54,722 nucleotides of DNA from Sulfolobales archaeon (GTDB taxonomy: Archaea; Thermoproteota; Thermoprotei_A; Sulfolobales; AG1). Made by a program: the position numbers and the translations under genes. Positions 16,004-25,275 of this stretch are shown here, one piece after another (position 1 is the stretch's first letter; each line of letters begins with the position of its first letter). The stretch spans positions 1 to 54,722 of the forward strand of contig JAWAXC010000004.1 in assembly GCA_038897115.1 (NCBI GenBank), in the 5' to 3' direction. Under the pieces are notes generated by a model. The model ran no database searches, was not told the DNA's origin, and saw only the letters and a list, made by a program, of their open reading frames with translations.

Positions 16004-18721
16004 TCATACTATATCGTAGATATAGTCGTGAATCTCTAGAGCTATCTCGGGGAGCTCTCCCCTTCTAATAGCCTCTATAATCTTCTCCCTCGATGGGTTG
16101 CCATTCTCATCCCTATATATAGGCTCTCCCTTTTCATCTACATAGTATATAGCACCTAGTATATCCCTAGCCGTTTTTGGATCTTTATCCGCTACTGAGA
16201 AGAGCACCCTAGCTGGATGCTGTATATATAGTGGGCAGAGTATATGTCTCCTCAGTATATCCATGATAAGGGGTGCTTTTGATCTATCGAATCTAGGGGC
16301 ATATGCCTTGATCTTTCTGAGTATAGCGTTTCTATCATCTATACCAAGGATCTTTGAGATCCTCTCTGCAGCCTCTTCATAGCTAATCCTACTAATATAG
16401 TCTGGATACCTCCCATATGTATCGGATAGAACCTTCTTCACCTCTACAGCCCTTTTCAAAAGCTGCTCCACTTCCTTGGGATCGGCTCCCCTGATTATCT
16501 CGACAACCACATTAGCATCTAGCCTCGGAGGATATGCAAGCGCCTGGGCAACCCTATCCACAGCTTGCTCCCTCTCATCAGGGGGCAGATATCTATCTGC
16601 TAGAATCGATGCTATGAGCCTTATAGCTGCTATCCTATCGAAATCCTCGAAGAACTCTCTAGTCCATTCATTATGGGCCTCCCACACCTTCTCAAAAATC
16701 TCCCTAGAGAGCCTAGTGCCAGCCTTAACCTCGAACCAATCCCTAGCTGGGAGAACACCGTCTCTGGTTAGAGCTGGCATCTTTATCCACCCATCCTTGG
16801 TCACCCTAGCCCCTCTATTGAATAGTGTCCAGATCCATGTGATGAATATCCTATATGTAGCAACATCATTCATAAACCTCACACATCTCCCGGGGAATAG
16901 CTTATAGTCATCTATGGCAGCTGCTAGGTTCCCATTGAGTACTTGGAAGCCGTAGTTGGCTGCCATATAGAATGCATGCTGAACATTCTCAATAGTTATC
17001 TCGCCCTCCGGTATATCGTATAGAGCCTCCCAGAGATCTCTACCTAGCACCTTATAGAGCTTTTCAGGAGCATCTAGATCCTCCTTAGCTATTACCATAG
17101 GTGTTATCTCGCCATTCTCATCCATAAGCCCGAGCCTTGCGAAGAGTAGCTTCTCGTCCCTTGTAAGACCGCTAGTCACGGTAGGAGCTACGGGCTTTCC
17201 ATCTATATATACCCACTCCTCCTTAGCGTTAACCGCATCTTGAAGCTTCTCAACAGGGATCTTGAGGGGCCATGTACCAGCCTCCACATACCTTTTATCG
17301 GGGCTGGCAACCCAGCTCTGTCTATAGAGGTCATAGAGTCTCCCCTCAAACCTACCCTCAAGGATCTCCCTCAGGGTTGGTCTCTTCATAGGCTTCTTAT
17401 CCGTAACAAATATCAATCCTATGAGCCTCTCTCTAAGCTTATCAAGAACCATTGCCCTTAGAGTCACTGGGTTATGCCTAGCCCTTCCATATGGGTCTGA
17501 GTCTTGGTATAGCATGACAGCAGCCATACCACCTATAGCCCCGCTATTTGTGAGCTCACCCCTCTCGTTAAGCCCTGAGAGGAGCATCATAATAGCGTTA
17601 TATCTCTGATAGGCCATCATATGAGGCGATACCATGCCCATTAAAGCGTTATTCTGAGGATCTGGTAGAACCCTCTCATCCTTCCACATCTCTATCAGAG
17701 ATGCTGTATAGTCCCACCTACCCACGTTAAGCCCTATCAACCAGTATCTCCACATCCACAGCACTATAGGGAGATATCTCCCCAGCGAGGCTTCCTCATA
17801 TAATGCCTTAAACTTAATTATAGCACCAGGTCTCTCGGCCCCCAAAGCCTGCTCGAGCCTCCAAAACAGCTTAGCAATTATAAAGGCCTCGAGGGGTGAT
17901 TGTATCTTTGGCACGTAGAAATAGATCCTCCTACCCATTTTTCTAAGGGATTCATAGTTATTAACAACATGGATCACAGCATCTACGATGAAGGAATATG
18001 CCGGTGCTCCATTAACTCTAACATGCTGTGTAACCAGGTGGATCCCTGGGATTCTGTGGAAGCTCACAGGCCACCTCTCAATAGGCTTTTCAATCCTATA
18101 TCTCCTCTCCACACCCCTTTTAATAGCGATTGCCTCGAAGATCTCACCAGATAGTATCCTCCTCTCATTATCCCTCGAAGCCCACAATCCTATTGGCTCG
18201 CTAGGGGGAACCCCGTAGGGTCTATAGTCAGGGGGTGCTGCATCCTCATTATCAGGGCCCATTATTGAGGGGACATCAGCATTGATCTGCTTTATAGCCA
18301 TGTCCAGAGGATGCCACGGACCCGTTAGCTCTAGCCCAGGATTTCTAAGGGGGTGCACCTCGGGGGGTATCGGCTCGGGCTCGTTGAGCCTCCACGCCGG
18401 CTTCCTACCTAGGAAATTGTTTATAAGCCCCTCCACGATCTCTCTATAGGTTAGGATCCTCCCATCAACAGGATCCTCGAATTTATCCTCCCACCTAGGA
18501 AAGCTATATTTCTCCCTAACACTAGCCCTCGAATCCAGGATCCTCCTACGCTGTCTAAGAGCCTCCCTTACAAGGGGCCCGAGCTCCATATGCAGAGATC
18601 CTATGAGGGTCTTTACATCCACAAGCCTGCCATTTATAACCCTTGGCTCCAATAGATGCTGAAATCTCAGAGCCTCCTCACTAAATGTCACAAATACCTC
18701 GAATCCTATACTGCCACCCAA
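16004..18721 (-). CDS. aceB: Malate synthase, large archaeal form
   Basis: A 905-residue protein like the long malate synthases of Sulfolobales. The enzyme condenses glyoxylate with acetyl-CoA to make malate in the glyoxylate cycle. Recognisable blocks include PLDMAIKQINADVPSIMGPDNEDAAPPD, quoted here in parts as IKQINADVPSIMGPDNED, then FYVPKIQSPLEAFIIAKLF, LGRYLPIVLWMWRYWLIGLN and VQHAFYMAANYGFQVLNGN. No isocitrate lyase lies in the window. It is divergent from the deoxyhypusine synthase gene, with an 85-132 bp shared promoter region. The start at 18721 gives GFEVFVTFSEEALRFQHLLE near the N-terminus, which fits the family. Confidence 0.85.
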   Translation of the reverse strand: MGGSIGFEVFVTFSEEALRFQHLLEPRVINGRLVDVKTLIGSLHMELGPLVREALRQRRRILDSRASVREKYSFPRWEDKFEDPVDGRILTYREIVEGLINNFLGRKPAWRLNEPEPIPPEVHPLRNPGLELTGPWHPLDMAIKQINADVPSIMGPDNEDAAPPDYRPYGVPPSEPIGLWASRDNERRILSGEIFEAIAIKRGVERRYRIEKPIERWPVSFHRIPGIHLVTQHVRVNGAPAYSFIVDAVIHVVNNYESLRKMGRRIYFYVPKIQSPLEAFIIAKLFWRLEQALGAERPGAIIKFKALYEEASLGRYLPIVLWMWRYWLIGLNVGRWDYTASLIEMWKDERVLPDPQNNALMGMVSPHMMAYQRYNAIMMLLSGLNERGELTNSGAIGGMAAVMLYQDSDPYGRARHNPVTLRAMVLDKLRERLIGLIFVTDKKPMKRPTLREILEGRFEGRLYDLYRQSWVASPDKRYVEAGTWPLKIPVEKLQDAVNAKEEWVYIDGKPVAPTVTSGLTRDEKLLFARLGLMDENGEITPMVIAKEDLDAPEKLYKVLGRDLWEALYDIPEGEITIENVQHAFYMAANYGFQVLNGNLAAAIDDYKLFPGRCVRFMNDVATYRIFITWIWTLFNRGARVTKDGWIKMPALTRDGVLPARDWFEVKAGTRLSREIFEKVWEAHNEWTREFFEDFDRIAAIRLIASILADRYLPPDEREQAVDRVAQALAYPPRLDANVVVEIIRGADPKEVEQLLKRAVEVKKVLSDTYGRYPDYISRISYEEAAERISKILGIDDRNAILRKIKAYAPRFDRSKAPLIMDILRRHILCPLYIQHPARVLFSVADKDPKTARDILGAIYYVDEKGEPIYRDENGNPSREKIIEAIRRGELPEIALEIHDYIYDIV

Positions 18722-18853
18722 AGCGGATTAAGCATTAAGGCAATATATTCTTAAAATATACAGAGGATGTATAGAGGCTTATTAATAGCGTTTCCCCTCT
18801 AGAGTGTGAGAGTCATATTTAACGCTATTAAACCCATAGGATTTGGTGATTGC

Positions 18854-19921
18854 ATGAGCGGCGAGCAGAGCATAGATAGATCTGTGTTTTTCAAGGATAG
18901 AGTGAGGGTTTTAGATCCAGAGGAGGTAGGGGGCTTCAGATCCCTCTTACATGTTATGAGCGAGACAGCATATCAGGGTAGGAAGCTGGGGGAGGTCTTC
19001 ATGATTATAGAGAGGATGCTGAGGGATCCTGAGGTCACGATCTATATGGGCCTCGCCGGATCTATGGCTACTGCTGGGATGTGGGGTATAGTTAGGTGGA
19101 TGATCGAGAGGAGATATATAGATGTACTTGTATCCACAGGGGCTAATGTCTCAGAAGACATCTATGCTGGTATGGGCTTCCCCTATGGCAGAGGTTCTCC
19201 CTGTGTTGATGATAGCCTTCTACTCAAATATAGGATCGATAGGTTCTACGATGTATATGCAGATGAGTATCTATATAGGGAGATGGAGAAGCTGATTAAG
19301 GAGTTTATAAGGGATCTGCCTAAGGACTATATATACTCATCAGCAGAATTCCTATATCTACTAGGTGCTAGGCTATCAAAGCTCGGAATAGCATCTATAG
19401 CAACATCAGCATATAAGAGCTCGGTGCCGATATTCGTTCCAGCTATAGTGGATTCAGGCTATGGAATAGCATCTCTACTAGCCCTCAGACAATATGGGAA
19501 GAGGATCATCATAGACCAGTTTAAGGACTTCGAACAGATGGTCGAGATAGCCCTTAGATCCAGGGCTACAGGGGTTATATATATAGGAGGGGGGGTTCCA
19601 ACAGATATTACACAGCTAGTAGCAGTTGCAAAAGCCTTGATAGAGGAGATGGAGAGAGGAACTGAGGTTTCGAGACCTCATAAATATGCTGTCAAGATAA
19701 CCACAGATCTTCCACAGTGGGGTGGGCTCAGCGGTGCAACACTTGAGGAGGCTGTGAGCTGGGGAAAGGTTGAGGCTAGGAACTCATCGATGGTGAATGT
19801 AGATGCTACAATAGCTCTTCCTCTAATAGCAGCTGGGATCAAAGAAGCTGGGATCTCTAGGAAGGGTGTGGATCTTAGATGGGTTTTCGAGGGAGTAGCT
19901 AGGTATGAGGATAAGATCTAG
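18854..19921 (+). CDS. dys: Deoxyhypusine synthase
   Basis: Transfers the aminobutyl group of spermidine to a lysine of aIF5A, the first step of hypusine formation, using NAD. Signature blocks: YMGLAGSMATAGMWGIVRWM, LVSTGANVSEDIY, and EAVSWGKVE with the catalytic lysine at about K305. The frame opens at GTG 18806, but ATG 18854 is preceded by GGTGA at 18845-18849 and yields MSGEQSIDRSVFF, a better start (355 residues). A TATA-like run TTAAAATA lies near 18751-18758. The last 17 bases overlap the next gene, so the methyltransferase is probably co-translated. Confidence 0.93.
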   Translation: MSGEQSIDRSVFFKDRVRVLDPEEVGGFRSLLHVMSETAYQGRKLGEVFMIIERMLRDPEVTIYMGLAGSMATAGMWGIVRWMIERRYIDVLVSTGANVSEDIYAGMGFPYGRGSPCVDDSLLLKYRIDRFYDVYADEYLYREMEKLIKEFIRDLPKDYIYSSAEFLYLLGARLSKLGIASIATSAYKSSVPIFVPAIVDSGYGIASLLALRQYGKRIIIDQFKDFEQMVEIALRSRATGVIYIGGGVPTDITQLVAVAKALIEEMERGTEVSRPHKYAVKITTDLPQWGGLSGATLEEAVSWGKVEARNSSMVNVDATIALPLIAAGIKEAGISRKGVDLRWVFEGVARYEDKI

Positions 19922-20819
19922 TGGGGAGCTTGAGACCTTCCTATCAAGCCATAATATATATAGATATAGATATATCGATGGACCCATGATTGCTAGGTAT
20001 CATGTAGAGCAAATATTAGATGCTATGAAAAGGGGGGCTCGATATATAGAGACAACCCTGGATCTTGGGTTGAGCAGAGCGCAGATAGAGATCAGGGATG
20101 GGAAAATCGCCATAGGGGATCTAGAGGTCGATATAAGGGAGTTAGATGAGATAGTTGAAGAGGGTTTTCTCTACAAGCTAATAGGGGGATCTATTGTTAG
20201 GATGGATATGTTTAGAGATGGTAATTACTATAAGCTAAAGCCTGTTGCAATCGATAAGGCGCCGACGATTGAGATAAATGGTGTGCAGATGCATAGAACA
20301 ATAGGAGCAGATCCTTGGAGCGATGCTAGAGAGAAAGTGAGAACCCTTGGAAGAGTTAGAGGGCTAAGGGTTCTCGAGATAGGCACTGGCCTCGGCTACA
20401 CAGCATCTCGTCTAATCCTCTCAGGCGCCCTAGAGGTTATCTCGATAGAGAAGGATCTAAACGTTCTCCAGCTAGCATCGGCAAATCCCTGGTCAAAGAT
20501 GCTGGAGATCCCTAGGATCAGAATAGTTGTTGGGGACGCATATACCCTTATAAAGGATCTCTGTAGCGAGTGCTTCGAAAGAATATTACATGATCCGCCG
20601 AGGATAAGCATAGCTGAGGAGCTATATAGCTCTGAATTCTATAGAGAACTCTATAGGGTTTTAAGAAGCGGTGGAAAACTATTCCACTACACAGGCGAAC
20701 CTGGGAAACACTCTAATATAAGCTATTTAAAGGGTATCAAAAGAAGGTTAGAAGAAGCAGGCTTCTACAAGGTATTATGGGTTGATAATGCGAAGGGTTT
20801 CTTAGCATTGAAGCCTTAG
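19905..20819 (+). CDS. SAM-dependent methyltransferase (COG2521-like)
   Basis: A 304-residue protein with a class I methyltransferase domain in its C-terminal half: motif I VLEIGTGLGYTASRLIL (about 150-166), the acidic ribose-binding end of strand 2 in VISIEKD, and motif IV FERILHDPPRI. The N-terminal ~125 residues form a separate domain found in an archaeal family annotated only as predicted methyltransferase (COG2521), with spermidine-synthase-like features. The overlap with deoxyhypusine synthase, a spermidine-using enzyme, makes a polyamine or aIF5A-related role worth considering, but that is inference. Confidence 0.8.
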   Translation: MRIRSSGELETFLSSHNIYRYRYIDGPMIARYHVEQILDAMKRGARYIETTLDLGLSRAQIEIRDGKIAIGDLEVDIRELDEIVEEGFLYKLIGGSIVRMDMFRDGNYYKLKPVAIDKAPTIEINGVQMHRTIGADPWSDAREKVRTLGRVRGLRVLEIGTGLGYTASRLILSGALEVISIEKDLNVLQLASANPWSKMLEIPRIRIVVGDAYTLIKDLCSECFERILHDPPRISIAEELYSSEFYRELYRVLRSGGKLFHYTGEPGKHSNISYLKGIKRRLEEAGFYKVLWVDNAKGFLALKP

Positions 20820-20877
20820 CATTGCTTACTAAACAGCCAACACCCCCTCTATAGCCTCGATCCAGGCAATATTTATA

Positions 20878-20977
20878 TGGCGCCGGGGGCGGGATTCGAA
20901 CCCGCGCGGGGTTTCCCCCACCGGCTTTCTGGTGGGGGTCTCCAGGCCGGCCCCTTAGGCCGCTCGGGCACCCCGGC
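20878..20977 (-). tRNA. tRNA-Ser (anticodon GGA) with a 13-nt intron, CCA encoded
   Basis: Minus-strand class II tRNA. Acceptor GCCGGGG/CCCCGGC, D stem CCC/GGG, anticodon stem CCGGC/GCCGG, long variable arm GGGG-GAAA-CCCC, T arm GCGGG-TTCGAAT-CCCGC, discriminator G73, and a genomic CCA. G73 plus a long arm and anticodon GGA (20941-20943) mark it as serine. It is 100 bases long, too long unless an intron is removed. ACCCCCACCAGAA at 20927-20939 sits between nucleotides 37 and 38. CTGG in the anticodon loop pairs with CCAG in the intron, followed by an AAA bulge, a relaxed bulge-helix-bulge site for the archaeal splicing endonuclease. Confidence 0.93.
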
Positions 20978-21004
20978 TCCTCTATAGATATTGCGATGGG
21001 ATTT

Positions 21005-21541
21005 TTATCCTTGTTCCCTCTTCCTGATCTGGATTATATCTCCAAGCGTTAGATCTGTAGATACCTGCCTCTGAGTCTTACCCTCCTCTAGCTCCTGATC
21101 TACTGATGGAACCACTAGCTGTATCTTTAACACATTCTCAATCCTCCTGGCCAGATCTATTGGTGGGACTAGCCTCCCACTCTCTATTCTCTTAACAATA
21201 TTCTCGCTCTCCCTTATCATATTAGCTAGATCCTTTGTCGACAGACCCATAGCCTCCCTAGCACTCCTTATCCTCTCGCTATAGTCCTTAACAATCTCAT
21301 ACCTCTCAATCCTCTCCCTCTTCTGCCTCAGCTGATGCGAAGAACCAGCACTTAGCTGTGGCTTCTGCACAGACATCTGTATTCTAGCCCTATCATCCTG
21401 CCTAGCCCTTGAAGCCCTGCCCATTGTATATCTAGCATAGCAGCTTGGACATAGCCTCATAATAGCACCCTCTATCTTAACCTCAACAGATGCCCTCAAA
21501 GGGATCTCCTTACCACACATCTCACATGTTACATTTCTCAC
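21005..21541 (-). CDS. Archaeal multiprotein bridging factor 1 (aMBF1)
   Basis: A 178-residue protein with an N-terminal zinc ribbon (C-E-M-C-G at 6-10, C-P-S-C at 32-35), a basic linker, and a Cro/C1-type helix-turn-helix (about 93-150) reading IRSAREAMGLSTKDLANMI and ENIVKRIESGRLVPPIDLAR. This is the layout of archaeal MBF1, which associates with the small ribosomal subunit and is linked to transcription and translation. A 28-base spacer separates it from the tRNA-Ser gene on the same strand. Confidence 0.88.
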   Translation of the reverse strand: MRNVTCEMCGKEIPLRASVEVKIEGAIMRLCPSCYARYTMGRASRARQDDRARIQMSVQKPQLSAGSSHQLRQKRERIERYEIVKDYSERIRSAREAMGLSTKDLANMIRESENIVKRIESGRLVPPIDLARRIENVLKIQLVVPSVDQELEEGKTQRQVSTDLTLGDIIQIRKREQG

Positions 21542-21649
21542 ACTCGTTCACAACCACCGAATAATATATTAGTTCATAGACATAAATTACCATGCTGATC
21601 CCCCTTGGATCTGATTATATAGCAGAAGAATAGGGATGCATAAGCTTAC

Positions 21650-21686
21650 AAAAGCCTTACCCCTCTATGATGGGGAGGAGGTCAGA
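21650..21686 (+). repeat. IS605-type solitary hairpin, copy 2
   Basis: AAAAGCC, a hairpin with CCCC/GGGG flanked by CCT/AGG, then GGGGAGGAGGTCAG. It follows the same pattern as copies at 4836 (minus), 26341 and 50638, including the 3' GGAGGAGG tag. It stands in the spacer between aMBF1 and the uS19 gene with no transposase nearby, so it is a solo right-end-like repeat. Confidence 0.55.
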
Positions 21687-21714
21687 GTATCCCTAGTAAT
21701 AGAGCTTAACAATA

Positions 21715-21724
21715 TTCTTATAAG
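21715..21724 (+). promoter_or_regulatory. Probable TATA box of the uS19 gene
   Basis: TTCTTATAAG lies 36-45 bases before ATG 21760. Transcription starting ~25 bases downstream would give a leader of roughly ten bases, usual for crenarchaeal single genes. Confidence 0.4.
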
Positions 21725-21759
21725 TTCCACTGCATTAATTAAGATAGAAGCTGATTGCC

Positions 21760-22185
21760 ATGACAATAGAGATCCCTGTTGAGTGGAGGAAGTTCAGATA
21801 TAGAGGTAAGACCCTCGAGGAACTCCTAGAGATGCCCATGGATGAGCTTATAAACCTACTCCCTGCAAGGGCTAGGAGAAGCCTTAGAAGAGGCTTTACC
21901 GAGCCTCAGAAGAAGCTTATAGAGAAGATTATGAAGGCTAGGAAGCTGGCTGAGTCTGGTAAGAAGGTTGTAATCAAAACCCATGTAAGAGATCTAATAA
22001 TACTCCCATATATGGTGGGCCTCACATTCGCTGTATACAATGGGAAGGAGTATGTAACATTCACAGTTACACCAGAGATGATAGGTCACTACCTAGGAGA
22101 ATATTCGATAACAACTAAGAAGGTTGAACATGGAGAACCAGGGCTGAAGGCTACTAGGAGCAGCCTCTTCGTAGCAATGAAGTAA
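21760..22185 (+). CDS. rps19: Small ribosomal subunit protein uS19
   Basis: 141 residues, the usual length of archaeal S19 with its N-terminal extension. Family blocks are present: [17 protein letters not shown], the [23 protein letters not shown] core (cited in part), and the C-terminal [20 protein letters not shown] that binds 16S rRNA in the head of the small subunit near the A site. The gene stands alone here rather than in the S10/L22 operon, as in several Thermoprotei. Confidence 0.95.
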   Translation: MTIEIPVEWRKFRYRGKTLEELLEMPMDELINLLPARARRSLRRGFTEPQKKLIEKIMKARKLAESGKKVVIKTHVRDLIILPYMVGLTFAVYNGKEYVTFTVTPEMIGHYLGEYSITTKKVEHGEPGLKATRSSLFVAMK

Positions 22186-22270
22186 ACATAGATTGTAAAA
22201 TTTACATATCCAGAAATCTAGAGCCTTTTACCTCTCCAGCCCTACGATTGCATAGGCTGGTGTATATTCG

Positions 22271-23038
22271 TTGAGGAAGCCCAATGTTGCTAGGCCATGC
22301 AGGGCTGTAGCTATAGTTAGCGGTGGCCCCGATAGCTTCTGCTATCTAGTTAGATGGCTCTCCATGGGGTGCGATGCCCATGTGCTCTCATTTAACTATG
22401 GCCAGAAAGGCTCTAAGGAGCTCAACGTGGCTAGAAGGCTTGTCGAAAACCTCATACCTATAGCTCGTGAGAAGGGGTGGGGTAAGGTTGTAGAGCATAG
22501 GGTAGTTGATATTACTTTTATGAGGGATCTGTGGAAGGGTAGCCAGCTAACCGATGAAGCTGTTGAGGTTGAAGAGAGCTATGCCCCAAGTGTTGTTGTA
22601 CCTATAAGGAATGTGGTGATGCTCTCAATAGCAGTTGCATATGCATATACCGTGAAATCCCTATCTAATGAGAATGTATATGTGATATATGGAGCCCAGT
22701 ACAACGATATAAGGCCTAGGGAAGACACATGGGAACCCCTATACCCAGACTGCTCACCCGAGTGTATAGAGGTTCTCCAAACAGCTTTTGGAATATGTCA
22801 TTTCAGAGGTGAGAGGGGGGTCGAGATATGGAGCCCAAGTAGGGAGGGGCTTAGGAAACACGAGAATCTAAAGAGCTGTTACAACCTAGTAGGGGATCTC
22901 ATATACGAAACCTGGAGCTGCTACCTAAGTGGGGAATATCACTGCGGTAAATGCGAGAGCTGTTTAAATAGGGCTAGAGCCTTTAAAGAGGCCGGGATCC
23001 CTGATAAAACGATCTATAGGGTTAAACCTGAGATATAA
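22271..23038 (+). CDS. queC: 7-cyano-7-deazaguanine synthase QueC
   Basis: QueC turns 7-carboxy-7-deazaguanine into preQ0 using ammonia and ATP; in archaea preQ0 feeds archaeosine in tRNA. The 255-residue protein has the PP-loop [13 protein letters not shown] (about 14-26), the [10 protein letters not shown] block, [16 protein letters not shown], and the C-terminal zinc site [15 protein letters not shown] with its partner Cys near CYLSGEYHC. It is followed after 18 bases by the GIY-YIG gene, probably in one transcript, with GGAAGGAG in the spacer as ribosome-binding site. Confidence 0.93.
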   Translation: MRKPNVARPCRAVAIVSGGPDSFCYLVRWLSMGCDAHVLSFNYGQKGSKELNVARRLVENLIPIAREKGWGKVVEHRVVDITFMRDLWKGSQLTDEAVEVEESYAPSVVVPIRNVVMLSIAVAYAYTVKSLSNENVYVIYGAQYNDIRPREDTWEPLYPDCSPECIEVLQTAFGICHFRGERGVEIWSPSREGLRKHENLKSCYNLVGDLIYETWSCYLSGEYHCGKCESCLNRARAFKEAGIPDKTIYRVKPEI

Positions 23039-23056
23039 TATAATAGGAAGGAGTAT

Positions 23057-23596
23057 ATGGCTGAAACAACAAATAGCTATAGGATCGACATCTATAGGCT
23101 GGATAGAAGCCTTCTCGAAAATATTCCAAGAGATCCTGGGCTATATATTATCATATTATCCCTTGAGAGAGATATATGCATAGAGATAGGAGCTCTAGGA
23201 ATGGTATCTATAGAGCCAGGGATCTATGGGTACATAGGATCTGCCAGAGGCAGGGGAGGCCTTAGATCTAGAATAGCTCGCCACATAGCTAAAGATAAGA
23301 AGATACGATGGCATATAGACCATTTAACATCTCGAAGAGATGTTAGGATACTTTCCATAATATATATTAGATCTAAGGAGGATCTAGAGGATGCCATAGC
23401 CGATATTGTTAGATCTGCTATTTGTTGGATCCCGAGTATACAGGGCTTTGGATCTACTGATAAACGTAGCTACACACATCTCTTCAGATGCACCTGCTTC
23501 ATTAACGAATGCATGTGGAGTCTTTTAAAAGCTCTAGCTGAGAATAAGTTGAAACCCAGCTTAATAGTAGTTGGTAATATCTCGCTTACAAGGTAG
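23057..23596 (+). CDS. GIY-YIG-like protein (DUF123 family)
   Basis: A 179-residue protein with a divergent GIY-YIG core: GLYIIILSL, then GIYGYIGSARGRGGLRSRI (about 55-73), and RHIAKDKKIRWHIDHLT. This DUF123 family is found alone or fused to endonuclease III in archaea; the typical G-I-Y and Y-I-G strands and the following arginine are present, so nuclease activity is possible but unproven. The C-terminal part carries cysteines (FRCTCFINEC). It follows queC in a likely operon. Confidence 0.8.
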   Translation: MAETTNSYRIDIYRLDRSLLENIPRDPGLYIIILSLERDICIEIGALGMVSIEPGIYGYIGSARGRGGLRSRIARHIAKDKKIRWHIDHLTSRRDVRILSIIYIRSKEDLEDAIADIVRSAICWIPSIQGFGSTDKRSYTHLFRCTCFINECMWSLLKALAENKLKPSLIVVGNISLTR

Positions 23597-23701
23597 CATG
23601 ATTCTTTATATTACCATGCTGCTCCATCTAATAAAGAGATCGGTGCTAGCCTAAGACGTGTGGTATCTCTTATAGCCTTAGATCATCTATCTTTCTATGC
23701 T

Positions 23702-24499
23702 TTAGATACCCTTTTTAATCAGCATCCTCCTAACTATTATCAAAGATAGCATTCCAATTGTATAGAGGATCGCTATACCAGTTATTGATATCATAAATGC
23801 CTCGCCAATCTCTACATCGATATATACACTACCTGTAGCACCTCTCCTAAGGATCTCAACTGGGTAGGAGAGTGGGTTTAGAGCTATCACCCCCCTTACC
23901 TCTGGCGGTGCATATCTCTGAGGTATTATACCTGAGATCAGTGGTAGTGTGAATTGGAAGAAGGAGGTTAATATCCATGGTCTCCTCAGCTTTATCACAG
24001 CCGGTGCGTATAGCAATGCTATTCCAGCAGCCACTATATCCGAGAGTATATAGCCTATAGCTGTGAGAGCTGGATCAAGAGGTGCTGGGTTTGCCCCTAG
24101 TATTGGGAAAACCGTTATAAGTATGATTCCAAGTGATGCTAGGGACCACAGCATAGAGACTATTATCGGTGAGAGCGTGTGGATAGCTAGGGGTATGTTG
24201 CTCATCAATATATTCTCTAGAACACCATTCCTCTTCTCCCTATCCAGCATATGCCCAACTATCCATAGCTTATCAGATATCATGGAGAATACCACTATAC
24301 TCCAACATATATCTTTAACCATGATAGGGTCTCTAAGTATTGATGGGTTTTGAGAGGCTATCGCTAGCACTAACCCCAAAACCCATATTGGGCTTGATAC
24401 CATCTCAACCCAAGGATCTACTCCTCTGAAGTTTATGAGAACCCCTCTCCAGAGATCTGCTGAGAAGCCCCTCAGAACTGTGCTACGCAGTGATACCAC
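23702..24499 (-). CDS. ABC-2 type exporter permease
   Basis: A 265-residue integral membrane protein with about six helices (WVLGLVLAIASQNP, LGIILITVFPILGANP, AIGYILSDIVAAGIALLYAPAV cited in part, ITGIAILYTIGMLSLIIV). The block RGVIALNPLSYPVEILRR is the characteristic ABC-2 permease motif before the last helices. It overlaps the upstream permease gene by 17 bases. Together with the paralogous permease and the ATPase it should form a heterodimeric exporter; the cargo is unknown. Confidence 0.85.
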   Translation of the reverse strand: MVSLRSTVLRGFSADLWRGVLINFRGVDPWVEMVSSPIWVLGLVLAIASQNPSILRDPIMVKDICWSIVVFSMISDKLWIVGHMLDREKRNGVLENILMSNIPLAIHTLSPIIVSMLWSLASLGIILITVFPILGANPAPLDPALTAIGYILSDIVAAGIALLYAPAVIKLRRPWILTSFFQFTLPLISGIIPQRYAPPEVRGVIALNPLSYPVEILRRGATGSVYIDVEIGEAFMISITGIAILYTIGMLSLIIVRRMLIKKGI

Positions 24500-25256
24500 C
24501 TCTAACCCCCCTCGAGAATCTTCTATATAGAATAGATCCTATGGATCCATATGCAAGGGTTATTATAAGAAGCCCAGGCACCCCGCCCAAAGCTTGTGAC
24601 TGGGATTCGCTTGATATCAATCCTCTGAGGGCCTCGGCTATGTGGTATGTTGGAAGCGATAGTGGTAGTAGCCTTAGCAACTCGGGGAGGACTATAAGTG
24701 GGTAGAGGGCTCCTGAGAATGTGAATATAAATGCCTGTGAGAGGTTCAGTATCACGGGCGATCCTAGCCTAGCAACTGCTATTGATAAGAGGAATCCGAG
24801 AATAAATAGCGGGATCATTCCAATAGATATAATAGCTATGCTCTCTATAGCAGCGATCACCCCATATCTAGAGAGAGCTATATATATTGCCGGGGCTGCT
24901 GTGGCCATAAAGATAGAGAGTCCGAAGATCATCATTGGAATAGCCGTTGCTACGAGGACAGAGGATAGGCTTATAGGTGCTGCTAGGAGGGCTTCGAGCC
25001 TCCCGCTGAGCATCGATGAATATGTATACTGCCCCATCGCTGACAAGATCATCATTGAGAGCACAACGATAGAGGATCCCACGGCTCTATAGGCAAGGAG
25101 ATCTATATTGGATGTGGCTGGGAGAGATCCAGGCGATCCTCCAAATGCGGAGCCCACTATATATAGAAAGCCTGTGAAAACGTAGGTGAGGATGATTATA
25201 GCAGTTATAGACCATAGATCCCTTATTATGAACTCCTTAACCTCGGCCTCCAGCAC
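24483..25256 (-). CDS. ABC-2 type exporter permease
   Basis: A 257-residue membrane protein, paralogous in layout to the following permease. Helices include DLWSITAIIILTYVFTGFLY, IYIALSRYGVIAAIESIAII, MIPLFILGFLLSIAVARLG and FIFTFSGALYPLIVLPELLR, and the ABC-2 motif is LPLSLPTYHIAEALRGLI. It starts 19 bases after the end of the ATPase gene, so the three genes are one operon. Confidence 0.85.
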   Translation of the reverse strand: MLEAEVKEFIIRDLWSITAIIILTYVFTGFLYIVGSAFGGSPGSLPATSNIDLLAYRAVGSSIVVLSMMILSAMGQYTYSSMLSGRLEALLAAPISLSSVLVATAIPMMIFGLSIFMATAAPAIYIALSRYGVIAAIESIAIISIGMIPLFILGFLLSIAVARLGSPVILNLSQAFIFTFSGALYPLIVLPELLRLLPLSLPTYHIAEALRGLISSESQSQALGGVPGLLIITLAYGSIGSILYRRFSRGVRGGITA

Positions 25257-25275
25257 TGCTAGAACAGGGCTTAAT

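Noticed and set aside
20878-20977. tRNA-Leu, because of the long variable arm
   Set aside because: Discriminator is G73 and the loop reads CT-GGA-G, which is serine once the 13-nt intron is recognised.
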